DNA of 49,311 nt, taken from Bacteroidales bacterium SW299 (GTDB taxonomy: Bacteria > Bacteroidota > Bacteroidia > Bacteroidales > Bacteroidaceae). Below are positions 1 through 8,061 of the stretch, piece after piece. A program made the position numbers and the translations under genes. The notes beneath the pieces were generated by a model. It was not told the DNA's origin. It saw only the letters and a program-made list of their open reading frames with translations, and ran no database searches. The first letter of the stretch is position 1, and each line of letters begins with the position of its first letter. The stretch is from positions 1-49,311 of the forward strand of contig SDWH01000025.1 in NCBI GenBank assembly GCA_019550975.1. Direction: 5' to 3'.

Positions 1-22
1 AAATATCTAAAGATACAAAAAA

Positions 23-62
23 GCCAACTAATTCGCAATACATTGTGTATGAATTAGTTGGC
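23..62 (-). terminator. Rho-independent terminator, minus strand
   Basis: A perfect 12-bp inverted repeat (23-34 with 51-62) encloses a 16-base loop. On the minus strand the stem is followed by a run of six T, so it works best as a terminator for minus-strand transcripts, probably the tRNA-Gly/tRNA-Leu unit. On the plus strand the tail is only T-rich. Confidence 0.7.
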
Positions 63-117
63 TAATTTTATTATATTTACTGAATATCCCTGCCATAACG
101 ATATTTTAAAACGCAAT

Positions 118-155
118 AAGAGGTTGCTTTCCAAGTGTGGCGAGCAGCCTCTTTT
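118..155. terminator. Hairpin downstream of the tRNA pair
   Basis: Arms at 118-128 and about 143-153 pair over 11 bases with one wobble. A short T run follows on the plus strand. It lies between the tRNA genes and the stronger hairpin at 23-62. It may terminate a plus-strand transcript entering from outside the window, or help end the tRNA transcript. Confidence 0.45.
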
Positions 156-261
156 CGTACCAAGAAACCACCATCGAATAAATATCGGCCAAAAACACGC
201 CAAAAAACATAAAAGAAAATCGCTAACTATCTAAACATATGATAATTAGCGATTTGAGTCG

Positions 262-347
262 TACTCGAAGCGGGACTTGAACCCGCACAGCCATTACTGG
301 CCAAGGGATTTTAAGTCCCTCGTGTCTACCGATTCCACCATTCGAGC
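262..347 (-). tRNA. tRNA-Leu (UAA)
   Basis: Read on the minus strand, this 86-base sequence folds as a class II tRNA with a 7-bp acceptor stem (first pair G-U), a long variable arm and a T arm containing GGTTCAAGTCC. The anticodon loop CTTAAAA gives anticodon UAA. CCA is not encoded. It lies 14 bases from tRNA-Gly and is probably cotranscribed with it. Confidence 0.96.
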
Positions 348-361
348 AGCCTGTCAAAAAG

Positions 362-434
362 AGCGGAAAACGAGACTCGAACTCGCGACCCCAACCTTGG
401 CAAGGTTGTGCTCTACCAACTGAGCTATTTCCGC
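362..434 (-). tRNA. tRNA-Gly (GCC)
   Basis: A 73-base minus-strand cloverleaf with acceptor GCGGAAA pairing TTTCCGC, the D-arm sequence AGCTCAGTTGGTAGAGC, and anticodon loop TTGCCAA giving GCC. CCA is not encoded. It is the first gene of a two-tRNA unit with tRNA-Leu. Confidence 0.97.
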
Positions 435-444
435 ATAACGGATG

Positions 445-476
445 CAAATGTAGGGACTTTTAGGCTACCTTCCAAA
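445..476 (-). promoter_or_regulatory. Promoter of the tRNA-Gly/tRNA-Leu unit
   Basis: On the minus strand, TTTG (473-476) is followed after 20 bases by TACATTTG (445-452), matching the Bacteroides -33/-7 consensus TTTG...TAnnTTTG. The -7 box ends 10 bases before the tRNA-Gly 5' end, so the leader would be very short. Confidence 0.75.
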
Positions 477-585
477 CATTTCACCCGTTTTCTTTCAAGG
501 CCTGCCTGAATTTTGCCGCAGGATTTTCTCTTCTTTAACCAATAAAAGGAAAGAACTGCCCAAGCAAATCCACAGTTTTTCATTG

Positions 586-1926
586 TCATCGCCCCAGAAG
601 TGCCTTCTCCGCATCTTCTACGGTCTTGAAGTTAAAGCCGTCCAAGATCTTTACCATCAATTCTTCTATCCGGTCATTGCACAAGTTGCCAATGCTCCCT
701 TCATGCGTGTGATGCACTTCCTTGCCATGCGTAAATCTGCCAGCCTCTATGTCCAGCCCCACCTTCTTGTAAGCGTCACGGAACGGCATCCCATCGGCCG
801 CCAGACGATTCACTTCTTCTACACTGAACATATAAAGATATTTGTCATCATCAAGGATATGTTCATTAATCTTTATCTTGTCCATAATATAGGTCGACAT
901 CTGAAGACAATCCTCCAGTTCATCAAAAGCAGGAAGAAATATTTCCTTTATAATCTGATAGTCACGAAAATACCCCGAAGGAAGATTATTGATTATCATC
1001 ATCACCTGCTGAGGCAACGATTGGATCTTATTGCATTTTGCACGTGTCAGCTCAAAGACATCAGGATTCTTCTTGTGAGGCATGATGCTCGAACCGGTCG
1101 TGCACTCATCCGGAAGCTTGACAAATCCGAAGTTCTGGCAACTGAACAGACAGGCATCATATGCCATCTTCGACACCGTACCAGCAATAGAGGCCAAAGC
1201 AAACAACACGTTGCGCTCCATCTTTCCGCGTCCCATCTGCGCATAAACCACATTATAGTTCATGGAGTCAAAGCCAAGCAACCGTGTCGTCATCTCCCGA
1301 TTCAAAGGAAACGAAGAGCCGTATCCGGCTGCAGACCCCAACGGATTCCGGTTGCACATCCTGTATGCTGCCTGCAAGAATGTCATGTCATCTACCAGGC
1401 TCTCCGCATAAGCACCGAACCACAACCCAAATGAAGACGGCATGGCTATCTGCAGATGTGTATATCCCGGCATAAGCACGCCTTTATAACGGTTGCTCTG
1501 TGCAATCAAGACACGAAACAGACGCTCAACAGATTCTGCTATATCCTTTAAGCGCGCCCGCGTAAACAGTTTGAGATCAACCAGCACCTGATCATTTCGG
1601 GAACGTCCGCTATGAATCTTCTTCCCCACATCCCCCAAATCACGAGTCAGCATCAACTCAACCTGAGAATGAACATCTTCCACTCCATCCTCTATTACAA
1701 ATTCGCCGCGTTCGGCAGATACATAAATTTTTTTCAGCCCCTCCAGCAAAACCTTCAGTTCATCAGGCTGCAGTAGGCCGATGCTTTCAAGCATCGTAAT
1801 ATGAGCCATCGAACCCAGCACATCGTATTTAGCCAAATAAAGATCCATTTCCCGATCACGTCCCACGGTAAACCGGTCAATCTCGGCATTCACCTGAACA
1901 TTTTTCTCCCAAAGTTTCTGAGCCAT
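586..1926 (-). CDS. argH: Argininosuccinate lyase
   Basis: Last step of arginine synthesis: argininosuccinate is split to arginine and fumarate in the cytoplasm. The 446-residue protein is near the usual family length. It carries HSGRSRNDQ at about 105-113 and the fumarase/aspartase-superfamily signature GSSIMPHKKNPD at about 278-289, which sits on the catalytic serine loop. I chose the ATG at 1926 because homologs begin MAQKLWEK; the longer frame needs a TTG six codons upstream. It lies 27 bases downstream of the SRPBCC gene on the same strand and may be cotranscribed with it. No other arginine gene is in the window. Confidence 0.96.
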   Translation of the reverse strand: MAQKLWEKNVQVNAEIDRFTVGRDREMDLYLAKYDVLGSMAHITMLESIGLLQPDELKVLLEGLKKIYVSAERGEFVIEDGVEDVHSQVELMLTRDLGDVGKKIHSGRSRNDQVLVDLKLFTRARLKDIAESVERLFRVLIAQSNRYKGVLMPGYTHLQIAMPSSFGLWFGAYAESLVDDMTFLQAAYRMCNRNPLGSAAGYGSSFPLNREMTTRLLGFDSMNYNVVYAQMGRGKMERNVLFALASIAGTVSKMAYDACLFSCQNFGFVKLPDECTTGSSIMPHKKNPDVFELTRAKCNKIQSLPQQVMMIINNLPSGYFRDYQIIKEIFLPAFDELEDCLQMSTYIMDKIKINEHILDDDKYLYMFSVEEVNRLAADGMPFRDAYKKVGLDIEAGRFTHGKEVHHTHEGSIGNLCNDRIEELMVKILDGFNFKTVEDAEKALLGR

Positions 1927-1953
1927 AATATCTTTTTTATGCAAACATACAAA

Positions 1954-2382
1954 TCAATAAGGCAGCACGGCCAACATATCAGCCAGTTTTTCCACACCGT
2001 CCTGCAAAGGCTTGGACACCATCGCTTTCATGAACATGTTCACCTCAGCGCGAATGGTCACTTTAATCTTTGCCTCGCTGTCTGAAACGGGCAGAATCTG
2101 AATCCAGAGGTTCAACGGGACCGGCGTCTTGTCACCTTCAAACTTGATGCATTTCATCGGCTCACGCTCAATGATCCGCAAGGACAAAGCAATGCCCTGA
2201 ACTTTTATCGTAATGGAGTCCTGGTCGAAGCTCATGTCCTCCAGTTTCCCTCCCGACTTTTCCTTAATCTCATCCAAACGGTCATGCACCGAGTTCAAAT
2301 TATTCAGATCCGACAATTTATTATATACCCGTTCCTGACTATAAGGAATATGCTTCACGCTACTTTCAAATTGTACAGCCAT
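1954..2382 (-). CDS. SRPBCC-fold (START/polyketide-cyclase-like) protein
   Basis: A 142-residue soluble protein without signal peptide or membrane segment. The length, the N-terminal phrase SSVKHIPYSQERVYNKLSDL, the alternating beta segments in the middle and the long C-terminal amphipathic helix (about 112-138) fit the SRPBCC helix-grip fold, which binds small hydrophobic ligands. This is a fold-level call; no substrate can be inferred. It sits between pyrE and argH in the same orientation. A strong terminator separates it from pyrE, so it probably has its own promoter or depends on read-through, and may be cotranscribed with argH. Confidence 0.6.
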   Translation of the reverse strand: MAVQFESSVKHIPYSQERVYNKLSDLNNLNSVHDRLDEIKEKSGGKLEDMSFDQDSITIKVQGIALSLRIIEREPMKCIKFEGDKTPVPLNLWIQILPVSDSEAKIKVTIRAEVNMFMKAMVSKPLQDGVEKLADMLAVLPY

Positions 2383-2410
2383 ATTTTAAATAAAATACCA
2401 GTCCATAAAA

Positions 2411-2460
2411 TAAAAAAAATTGTCATCCCAAGTAAAGCTGAACACCCTACTCAAGATGAC
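2411..2460 (-). terminator. Terminator after pyrE
   Basis: Arms 2422-2434 and 2448-2460 pair along 13 bases when read as minus-strand RNA, three of the pairs being G-U. A run of eight U follows. On the plus strand the wobble positions become mismatches, so the structure is specific to the minus strand. Confidence 0.75.
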
Positions 2461-2496
2461 ACTTATTTCACATTTCCGAAGCGATTCAACTTACGA

Positions 2497-3132
2497 TTAC
2501 TTACCTGTCCAATGGGAAGGATCTTTTCTCCACGCCTGCAGTACAGGAATGTCTTCTTCATCAATATAGTCAGTCTTCAATGCCGCATCCAATACCGCAT
2601 TGTAGTTGGTCAATGTAACCAGTTCCACTTTTGCATTCTTGAACGCTTCAACTGACACGTCAAAGCCATATGTAAACGAAGCGATCATTCCAATCACTTC
2701 ACAACCGTCGCGACGGATAGCATCCACAGCCTTCAGACTGCTTCCTCCGGTAGATACCAGGTCTTCTATAACAACCACTTTCATGCCCGGACGAAGCTCT
2801 CCTTCAATCAGATTTTCCAATCCATGATCCTTAGGGCTGGAACGGACATAAACAAAAGGAAGATTCAGTTCTTCCGCAACCAGTGCCCCCTGAGCAATAG
2901 CTCCTGTTGCAACACCGGCAATAGCATCAACATTGCCGAACTTCTCAAGAATAATACGGCAAATCTCCAACTTTACAAAATTACGCAGTGCGGGATATGA
3001 CAATGTTTTGCGGTTGTCACAATAAATAGGTGATTTCCATCCGGAAGCCCACGTAAACGGATTAGCAGGCTGGATTTTTACAGCCTTCACCTTCAGCAAT
3101 TTTTCTGCGAATAATCTTTCCAAAGCTTTCAT
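2497..3132 (-). CDS. pyrE: Orotate phosphoribosyltransferase
   Basis: Pyrimidine synthesis: orotate plus PRPP gives orotidine 5'-phosphate. The 211-residue protein has the family PRPP-binding motif VVVIEDLVSTGGSS at about 119-132 and the conserved lysine-rich loop YVRSSPKDHG near 95-104. The N-terminal hood segment FTWASGWKSPIYCDNR is also typical. It is a cytoplasmic dimer in the family. A promoter-like TATTTTTG lies about 30 bases upstream and a clear terminator follows, so it looks like a monocistronic gene. comF, also on the minus strand, ends 205 bases upstream. Confidence 0.96.
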   Translation of the reverse strand: MKALERLFAEKLLKVKAVKIQPANPFTWASGWKSPIYCDNRKTLSYPALRNFVKLEICRIILEKFGNVDAIAGVATGAIAQGALVAEELNLPFVYVRSSPKDHGLENLIEGELRPGMKVVVIEDLVSTGGSSLKAVDAIRRDGCEVIGMIASFTYGFDVSVEAFKNAKVELVTLTNYNAVLDAALKTDYIDEEDIPVLQAWRKDPSHWTGK

Positions 3133-3160
3133 AACTCCAATTTATCTGATAAATTTTTCG

Positions 3161-3168
3161 CAAAAATA
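3161..3168 (-). promoter_or_regulatory. pyrE promoter -7 box
   Basis: The minus strand reads TATTTTTG here, matching TAnnTTTG, 29-36 bases before the pyrE start. No clear -33 box was identified. Confidence 0.5.
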
Positions 3169-3337
3169 TGGAAATACATCGGGAAAAGAAAATTTAACTG
3201 CTTTATTTTTATTAAAAATGAACGGATTACCCTGGAATTTATACGTTTTGTCAACACACAAACACAGACGAAACTGCAATCTGACAGATGCCGTAAAAAA
3301 CAACCGGAACAATGTCTACGGCATTCAAAATCTCCCG

Positions 3338-4027
3338 TCATTTCGTCCAGGCCAGCGTCACGACACTGATCCGTATGCCCTCGATTTCCGAAAGTACATC
3401 TGCACATGCCTCAATCGTTGCCCCTGTAGTCAGCACATCATCTACAAGTACCACATGCTTACCCTTGAGCAGATTGCTGCCCGGTGCCAATGCAAACAGA
3501 TTCTCCGTATTTATCCAGCGTTCAAAAGCTGACTTGCGGGTTTGGGTGCGATTGTTTCTCAAACGGCACAAAGCATCTGCCAGCACCGGTTTGCCGGCCA
3601 CTTCCCCAATGCCTTTTGCCAACCATTCACTTTGATTATACCCTCTTTTATGATAACGTTTCGGATGGAGCGGCACAGGAACCAGGAAGTCTGCCTTATC
3701 GAGAAATCCCACATCCAACAGCCTGCCGGCCAACAACATGCCCATTTTAAAGCACACATCCTTTCTTCCTAGATATTTCATTGAAGCAAGAATCCGCGAC
3801 ACACTTCCTCCATGAGCATAATAATAAAGGGCAAAAGCTCTTTCGATCGGGAAACGCCCCCAGAAAAGCATTTCCATCTCATTCCCAGGAACACCCAGAT
3901 CCCTTGTATAAGGCAACGACGACAAACAGGAAAAACAAATCAAGTCTTCCGAAAGGCAAAGCTTTTTCCCACAGACCAGGCAAAGACGAGGGAAAAACAA
4001 CTCCCTGAAGTCAGTCCAGATACTCAT
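3338..4027 (-). CDS. ComF family phosphoribosyltransferase-like protein
   Basis: A 229-residue ComF/GntX-type protein. N-terminal cysteines C16, C19, C31 and C34 form a likely zinc finger. The C-terminal half is a type I phosphoribosyltransferase domain with the PRPP loop VVLVDDVLTTGATI and the family segment NRTQTRKSAFER. ComF proteins take part in natural transformation in some bacteria; the role in Bacteroidales is not established. I chose the ATG at 4027 (MSIWTDF) because the zinc finger follows directly, whereas the longer frame adds 21 residues that overlap recX further. Its 5' end overlaps the recX 3' end by 17 bases, indicating an operon. Confidence 0.85.
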   Translation of the reverse strand: MSIWTDFRELFFPRLCLVCGKKLCLSEDLICFSCLSSLPYTRDLGVPGNEMEMLFWGRFPIERAFALYYYAHGGSVSRILASMKYLGRKDVCFKMGMLLAGRLLDVGFLDKADFLVPVPLHPKRYHKRGYNQSEWLAKGIGEVAGKPVLADALCRLRNNRTQTRKSAFERWINTENLFALAPGSNLLKGKHVVLVDDVLTTGATIEACADVLSEIEGIRISVVTLAWTK

Positions 4028-4490
4028 CCGAAACACGCTGTTTGATTTGCTGCATGATTTCATCCATCGTAAACCCACGTCCGACAGCAAACCGTATCAA
4101 CTTCCGGTTACGATCATAATCAGACACAGCCTTAACAGTCTTCGCCTTCTTCTCCAACAAATTCCTCAGAATATTCCTGTATTCCTCCGCATCAATTTCG
4201 GCAAGCCCCGACTCAATCTCCCCGGAGGACAATCTTTTCATACGCAACGCCTGCACAATCTTCATCCGCCCCCATTGGTCAAAGCGATATTTATCGCGCA
4301 CAAAGAAACGGCAATAGCGGGTTCCATCCAGAAACCTTTCTTTGCATAAATGTTCCACGATGCGTGCAGCCATATCCTCGTCCGCCCCCCATCTCTTCAG
4401 TTTCTCCTCCACATCCGAAGGACAGCGCTCTGCCGCCACGCAATAAGCCTCAGCTTTCAGCGCCAACTCTTTTTCTGTATATTCTTTCAT
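4011..4490 (-). CDS. recX: Regulatory protein RecX
   Basis: A 159-residue, mostly helical protein matching RecX, which binds and modulates RecA filaments. Supporting motifs are the early LALKAEAYCVAAERCPSDVEEKL region, LCKERFLDGTRYCRFFVRDKYRF, and WGRMKIVQALRMK, corresponding to the tandem three-helix repeats of the family. It overlaps prmC by 4 bases (ATGA) and comF by 17, so prmC-recX-comF is probably one transcript. recA is not in the window. Confidence 0.85.
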   Translation of the reverse strand: MKEYTEKELALKAEAYCVAAERCPSDVEEKLKRWGADEDMAARIVEHLCKERFLDGTRYCRFFVRDKYRFDQWGRMKIVQALRMKRLSSGEIESGLAEIDAEEYRNILRNLLEKKAKTVKAVSDYDRNRKLIRFAVGRGFTMDEIMQQIKQRVSDEYLD

Positions 4491-5329
4491 GGTTTTACAG
4501 CCTTTATCATACGGTTATTTCCAAACGAATCTTTCCTGAGTTCCACATTCTGATAACCCAAACGAACAAGCAGGTCAAACGTTTCCTTTCCGTATGCACG
4601 ATTTATTTCAAAATAAAGGCATCCGCCTTTGTCGAGGATAAACATCCCCTGCCGCGCTATTTTCCGATAAAAAAGCAAAGGGTCGTCGTCCGGAACAAAC
4701 AAAGCCTGTTCAGGTTCCCAATCAAGCACATTCCGTTCCATTCCCTCACGTTCCTTTTCAGTTACATAAGGAGGGTTGCTGACCAAGACATCGACATGTA
4801 TTTCCGGAATCCCATCTGCAAGCACATCCACCCTGTCAAAAGCAACCGTCACACCATTGTGCCGGGCATTCGACGATGCAATCTGCAGTGCCAGTTCTGA
4901 AACGTCCCATGAAGTTACCGCAGCATCTGCCAAACGCTTGCCTAACGTTATTGCTATGCATCCGCTCCCTGTGCCTATATCCAACACACGGCAACCTTTA
5001 CTCCCCGTCCAGTCAGCACAAATCCAGTCAACCAGCTCTTCGGTTTCCGGACGTGGAATCAAAACTCCCGGAGCAACACGAAATACAAGTCCTCCAAACT
5101 GACATTCGCCCAATATGTACTGCAACGGTTCATATTTCACCAGACGATTCAGAATATCTTCCAGCTTCTCTCTGTCCTTCTGAGGAATTTGCGTATCTTT
5201 GCCTGTATAAAGCTCAATGGCAGAAAAATGGAAAACGTCCGCAAGTATCCATTTCGCCATGGCTGAAGCTTCTTCAGCCGGATAATAAGGCATTAATGTT
5301 TCTTTAATATGTAAATATATGGGATGCAT
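4487..5329 (-). CDS. prmC: Peptide chain release factor N5-glutamine methyltransferase
   Basis: Methylates the GGQ glutamine of release factors RF1 and RF2 using S-adenosylmethionine. The 280-residue product has a helical N-terminal substrate-binding domain, IPRPETEELV at about 91-100, the SAM-binding LDIGTGSGCIAI at about 116-127 and the catalytic NPPY at 185-188. I chose the ATG at 5329 (MHPIYLHIKETL), which matches family N-termini; a frame running 50 codons further would enter ribD. It is divergent from ribD with only 34 bases between start codons, so the two promoters must overlap. Confidence 0.94.
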   Translation of the reverse strand: MHPIYLHIKETLMPYYPAEEASAMAKWILADVFHFSAIELYTGKDTQIPQKDREKLEDILNRLVKYEPLQYILGECQFGGLVFRVAPGVLIPRPETEELVDWICADWTGSKGCRVLDIGTGSGCIAITLGKRLADAAVTSWDVSELALQIASSNARHNGVTVAFDRVDVLADGIPEIHVDVLVSNPPYVTEKEREGMERNVLDWEPEQALFVPDDDPLLFYRKIARQGMFILDKGGCLYFEINRAYGKETFDLLVRLGYQNVELRKDSFGNNRMIKAVKP

Positions 5330-5363
5330 AGCATGCAAAAGTAAACATAAAAACTGAAGGAAT

Positions 5364-6407
5364 ATGACAAACGATGAAAAATATATGCACAGGTGCATAC
5401 AACTTGCCGGAAACGGATTCTGCAATGCCGCTCCGAATCCGACTGTAGGGGCGGTCATTGTCCATAACGACCGTATCATTGGGGAAGGCTACCATATACG
5501 TTGCGGAGAAAGCCATGCGGAAGTCAATGCCATCGCCTCTGTCAAAGACGAAAGCCTGCTAAAAGATTCTACAATCTATGTCAGCCTGGAACCTTGCTCC
5601 CACTACGGCAAGACGCCTCCATGCGCCGACCTGATTATCAGTAAAGGAATTCCAAGGGTTGTTGTCGGCTGCATCGATCCGTTCTCGCTTGTATCCGGAC
5701 GAGGCATCCAAAAGCTGAAAGATGCAGGAATTGACGTGAAAGTCGGCGTATTGGAAAAGGAATGCAAGAACCTGATCCGCCGCTTTATCACTTTCAACAC
5801 CCAAAAACGCCCTTACATCACCTTGAAATGGGCTGAATCAGCCGACGGATTCATTGATGCCATTCGCGATAACGGAAAACCGGCAATCCTGTCAACGCCC
5901 CTCACTTCCATATACGTCCACAAACTGCGGGCGGAAAACAAGGCAATCCTTGTGGGAAGGCGCACGGCACTGTTAGACAATCCGTCGCTCACAGTACGCA
6001 ACTGGCACGGCAACAATCCCATACGGGTTGTCATCGACCGCAAGCTGAGTCTCCCCGAAACGCTCCATCTGTTTGACAAGACAGTCCATACGCTGGTCTT
6101 CACAGAAAAAGAGCGGGCGGAAGAAACCAACCTCACTTTTATCAGAATCGACTTCGGGCAAGACATCATCCCGCAAATTCTCACCGAACTTTACAACCGG
6201 AAAATACAGACATTGCTCGTAGAAGGAGGGAGCATGCTGCTACAGTCTTTTATCGATGCAGAACTATGGGACGAGATTTACATCGAACATGCCCGGACAA
6301 AACTGTACGAAGGAGTTGAGTCCCCCCGTGTTTCATCCGGGCATGCCTCAGTATTCTTTTCCCGCGGCAGCTCAACAATACAGCATTACGTCAGAAACGG
6401 CAACTGA
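5364..6407 (+). CDS. ribD: Bifunctional riboflavin deaminase/reductase RibD
   Basis: Catalyses two riboflavin steps: deamination of the diaminopyrimidine intermediate, then reduction of its ribose. The deaminase domain (about 1-145) has the zinc site HAE (H51, E53) with C78 and C87 in PCSHYGKTPPC. The reductase domain (about 147-347) has KWAESADGFI and the late EGGSMLLQSF motif. At 347 residues it is close to family length. Its 3' end overlaps the convergent beta-barrel gene by 17 bases. No FMN riboswitch-like leader fits in the 34-base gap to prmC. Confidence 0.95.
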   Translation: MTNDEKYMHRCIQLAGNGFCNAAPNPTVGAVIVHNDRIIGEGYHIRCGESHAEVNAIASVKDESLLKDSTIYVSLEPCSHYGKTPPCADLIISKGIPRVVVGCIDPFSLVSGRGIQKLKDAGIDVKVGVLEKECKNLIRRFITFNTQKRPYITLKWAESADGFIDAIRDNGKPAILSTPLTSIYVHKLRAENKAILVGRRTALLDNPSLTVRNWHGNNPIRVVIDRKLSLPETLHLFDKTVHTLVFTEKERAEETNLTFIRIDFGQDIIPQILTELYNRKIQTLLVEGGSMLLQSFIDAELWDEIYIEHARTKLYEGVESPRVSSGHASVFFSRGSSTIQHYVRNGN

Positions 6408-8061
6408 GTCCTGCCATAAAATAGAATCCTTGCTGCGGATATCCGTATGCAGTAAGATAATTCTTGTCCAACAAGTTATTCAGGCGGACGAACACATTCA
6501 TCCGCTTGAACAGTTCATATTCCGCACCGACACACAAATTGTTGACCGCATCCGCCTTTTTTACGCCGGCAACCTCATTCCTGCCTTCATAATGATAATC
6601 AAGGGTGACATGCAGGTTATCCACGACTTTCCCTCGTGCTGCAAAATCTAAATCGAACTGCGGTTTCAGCAGAAGAAGACCGTCCATCTCTTCGGGGACA
6701 TCCCATGCATAATAGTTTCCGGACAATGTAAAATCGATCCAGTCCAAATATGCATAAGAGAACGACATTCCCGCATAAGCTACTTTTGCCTTTTCCTGCA
6801 CCAGCCCAGCATACCCAAACGGCGAACCATCTTCCAATCCGGGCAGCACAAACAAATCATTTTCTGTGATCCGGTACCCCCCCTGCAGTTTAAAGCCAAA
6901 ACCCGCCAACGGCGAAGCCTTCAAGCCTAAACGCACGTCCAAAGGAGTGTAAGATGTCAAGAGCTGTCCATACTGCATCCAATACGGAGATACATGGTTC
7001 AAGCGGCGGAAATCATTCAACTCCGTGCCGCCGGTCAGATGCAGGAACAGTGTATAGGAAGAAGCGAAGGTATAATCCAGCATTACATCCGGCGCCCATT
7101 TCACTCCGCTGCCATTGGCTGTCTGCCAATCGACATGCGCTCCAATCCTCAGAGCCAGCCTGTCATTCTTCAAAGCATAATAAGGATTTATCTGCAACAG
7201 GGTATAGTCCTTCATAAACAACGAAGCGTCGTACATGACATTGTCCATGCAAAGCCCGATACCGACCTGCTGCTCCGGATTGATGGTACCAGCCATATAA
7301 CCCAGCGTGTGAATGATTTTTTCAGATCCGCTTCCCATTGCAAGAGCATCGTATTTCCGGTCGAAGCTTCTGAAACCGGTCTGAACGGCAAACTCTACCG
7401 GCAATTCCTTGCCGTGCGAAGCAAGCCCTATGTAACCTTCACCGATCATGAAATGCTGGCGGTCCGTCGCCTCCGTATTACCCGGCAAGGTTTCTTCCGA
7501 AGGCATATAATTGAATACCTGAGAAGCAAACGCACCGCCCATTTTCAATGACACATTCCGGAAATCATGCCGGTAATCCAGCGAAGCGTCCGTCTTATAG
7601 AAACGTGAATTCCAGTTGTCCAAAGCTCCTGTCCGCGACAAATTCCCGTTCCGGCCATACATGGACGCCATCACTCCCAGTTGGTCTTTGTCCGATATAT
7701 TCCACAGATAACTTCCTTTCAAATCAATATTGCCCAAATTGCCGTATGCCGCGCGCACATATCCGCGCGGTGCCTTTCCCTGCACAAATTCAGGCAACAT
7801 CGGCGCCATCGGATCCGAATTCCATCGCTGAAGCAGATGCGGTGCCGTCGCATAGTCAATTTCCTGTTTTGCCACCGCAGGCTCCTCCATATTCGGCAGC
7901 ACATTGATCTTGAAGGCATCCATCACCTCCGGGTTATATTGGTTTTCCACCACCACCGTACGGTTCAATACCGAATCGCTAACCGCCTGCTTCTGGGCAA
8001 CAACACCCTGTGCAGCCAACAGTCCGCCGCAAACAAATAATATTTTAACACGTTCCATCAT
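6391..8061 (-). CDS. Outer-membrane beta-barrel protein, TonB-receptor-like without plug
   Basis: A 556-residue protein with a signal peptide (about 1-22, ending near VVAQ) and a long region of alternating amphipathic strands. It ends in YFMAGLSCRF, an aromatic-terminated strand typical of outer-membrane barrels. The segment NVFVRLNNLLDKNYLTAYGYP resembles the last strands of TonB-dependent receptors, but the length leaves no room for a full plug domain. The start codon directly abuts the stop of the upstream TPR gene, so the two are translationally coupled. Together with the NUDIX gene they form a three-gene operon. The substrate is unknown; it may be an envelope-assembly partner of the TPR protein. 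Confidence 0.75.
   Translation of the reverse strand: MMERVKILFVCGGLLAAQGVVAQKQAVSDSVLNRTVVVENQYNPEVMDAFKINVLPNMEEPAVAKQEIDYATAPHLLQRWNSDPMAPMLPEFVQGKAPRGYVRAAYGNLGNIDLKGSYLWNISDKDQLGVMASMYGRNGNLSRTGALDNWNSRFYKTDASLDYRHDFRNVSLKMGGAFASQVFNYMPSEETLPGNTEATDRQHFMIGEGYIGLASHGKELPVEFAVQTGFRSFDRKYDALAMGSGSEKIIHTLGYMAGTINPEQQVGIGLCMDNVMYDASLFMKDYTLLQINPYYALKNDRLALRIGAHVDWQTANGSGVKWAPDVMLDYTFASSYTLFLHLTGGTELNDFRRLNHVSPYWMQYGQLLTSYTPLDVRLGLKASPLAGFGFKLQGGYRITENDLFVLPGLEDGSPFGYAGLVQEKAKVAYAGMSFSYAYLDWIDFTLSGNYYAWDVPEEMDGLLLLKPQFDLDFAARGKVVDNLHVTLDYHYEGRNEVAGVKKADAVNNLCVGAEYELFKRMNVFVRLNNLLDKNYLTAYGYPQQGFYFMAGLSCRF

Noticed and set aside
223..447. Minus-strand ORF covering the tRNA-Leu/tRNA-Gly pair
   Set aside because: It lies entirely over the two tRNA genes and their spacer and has no family features.
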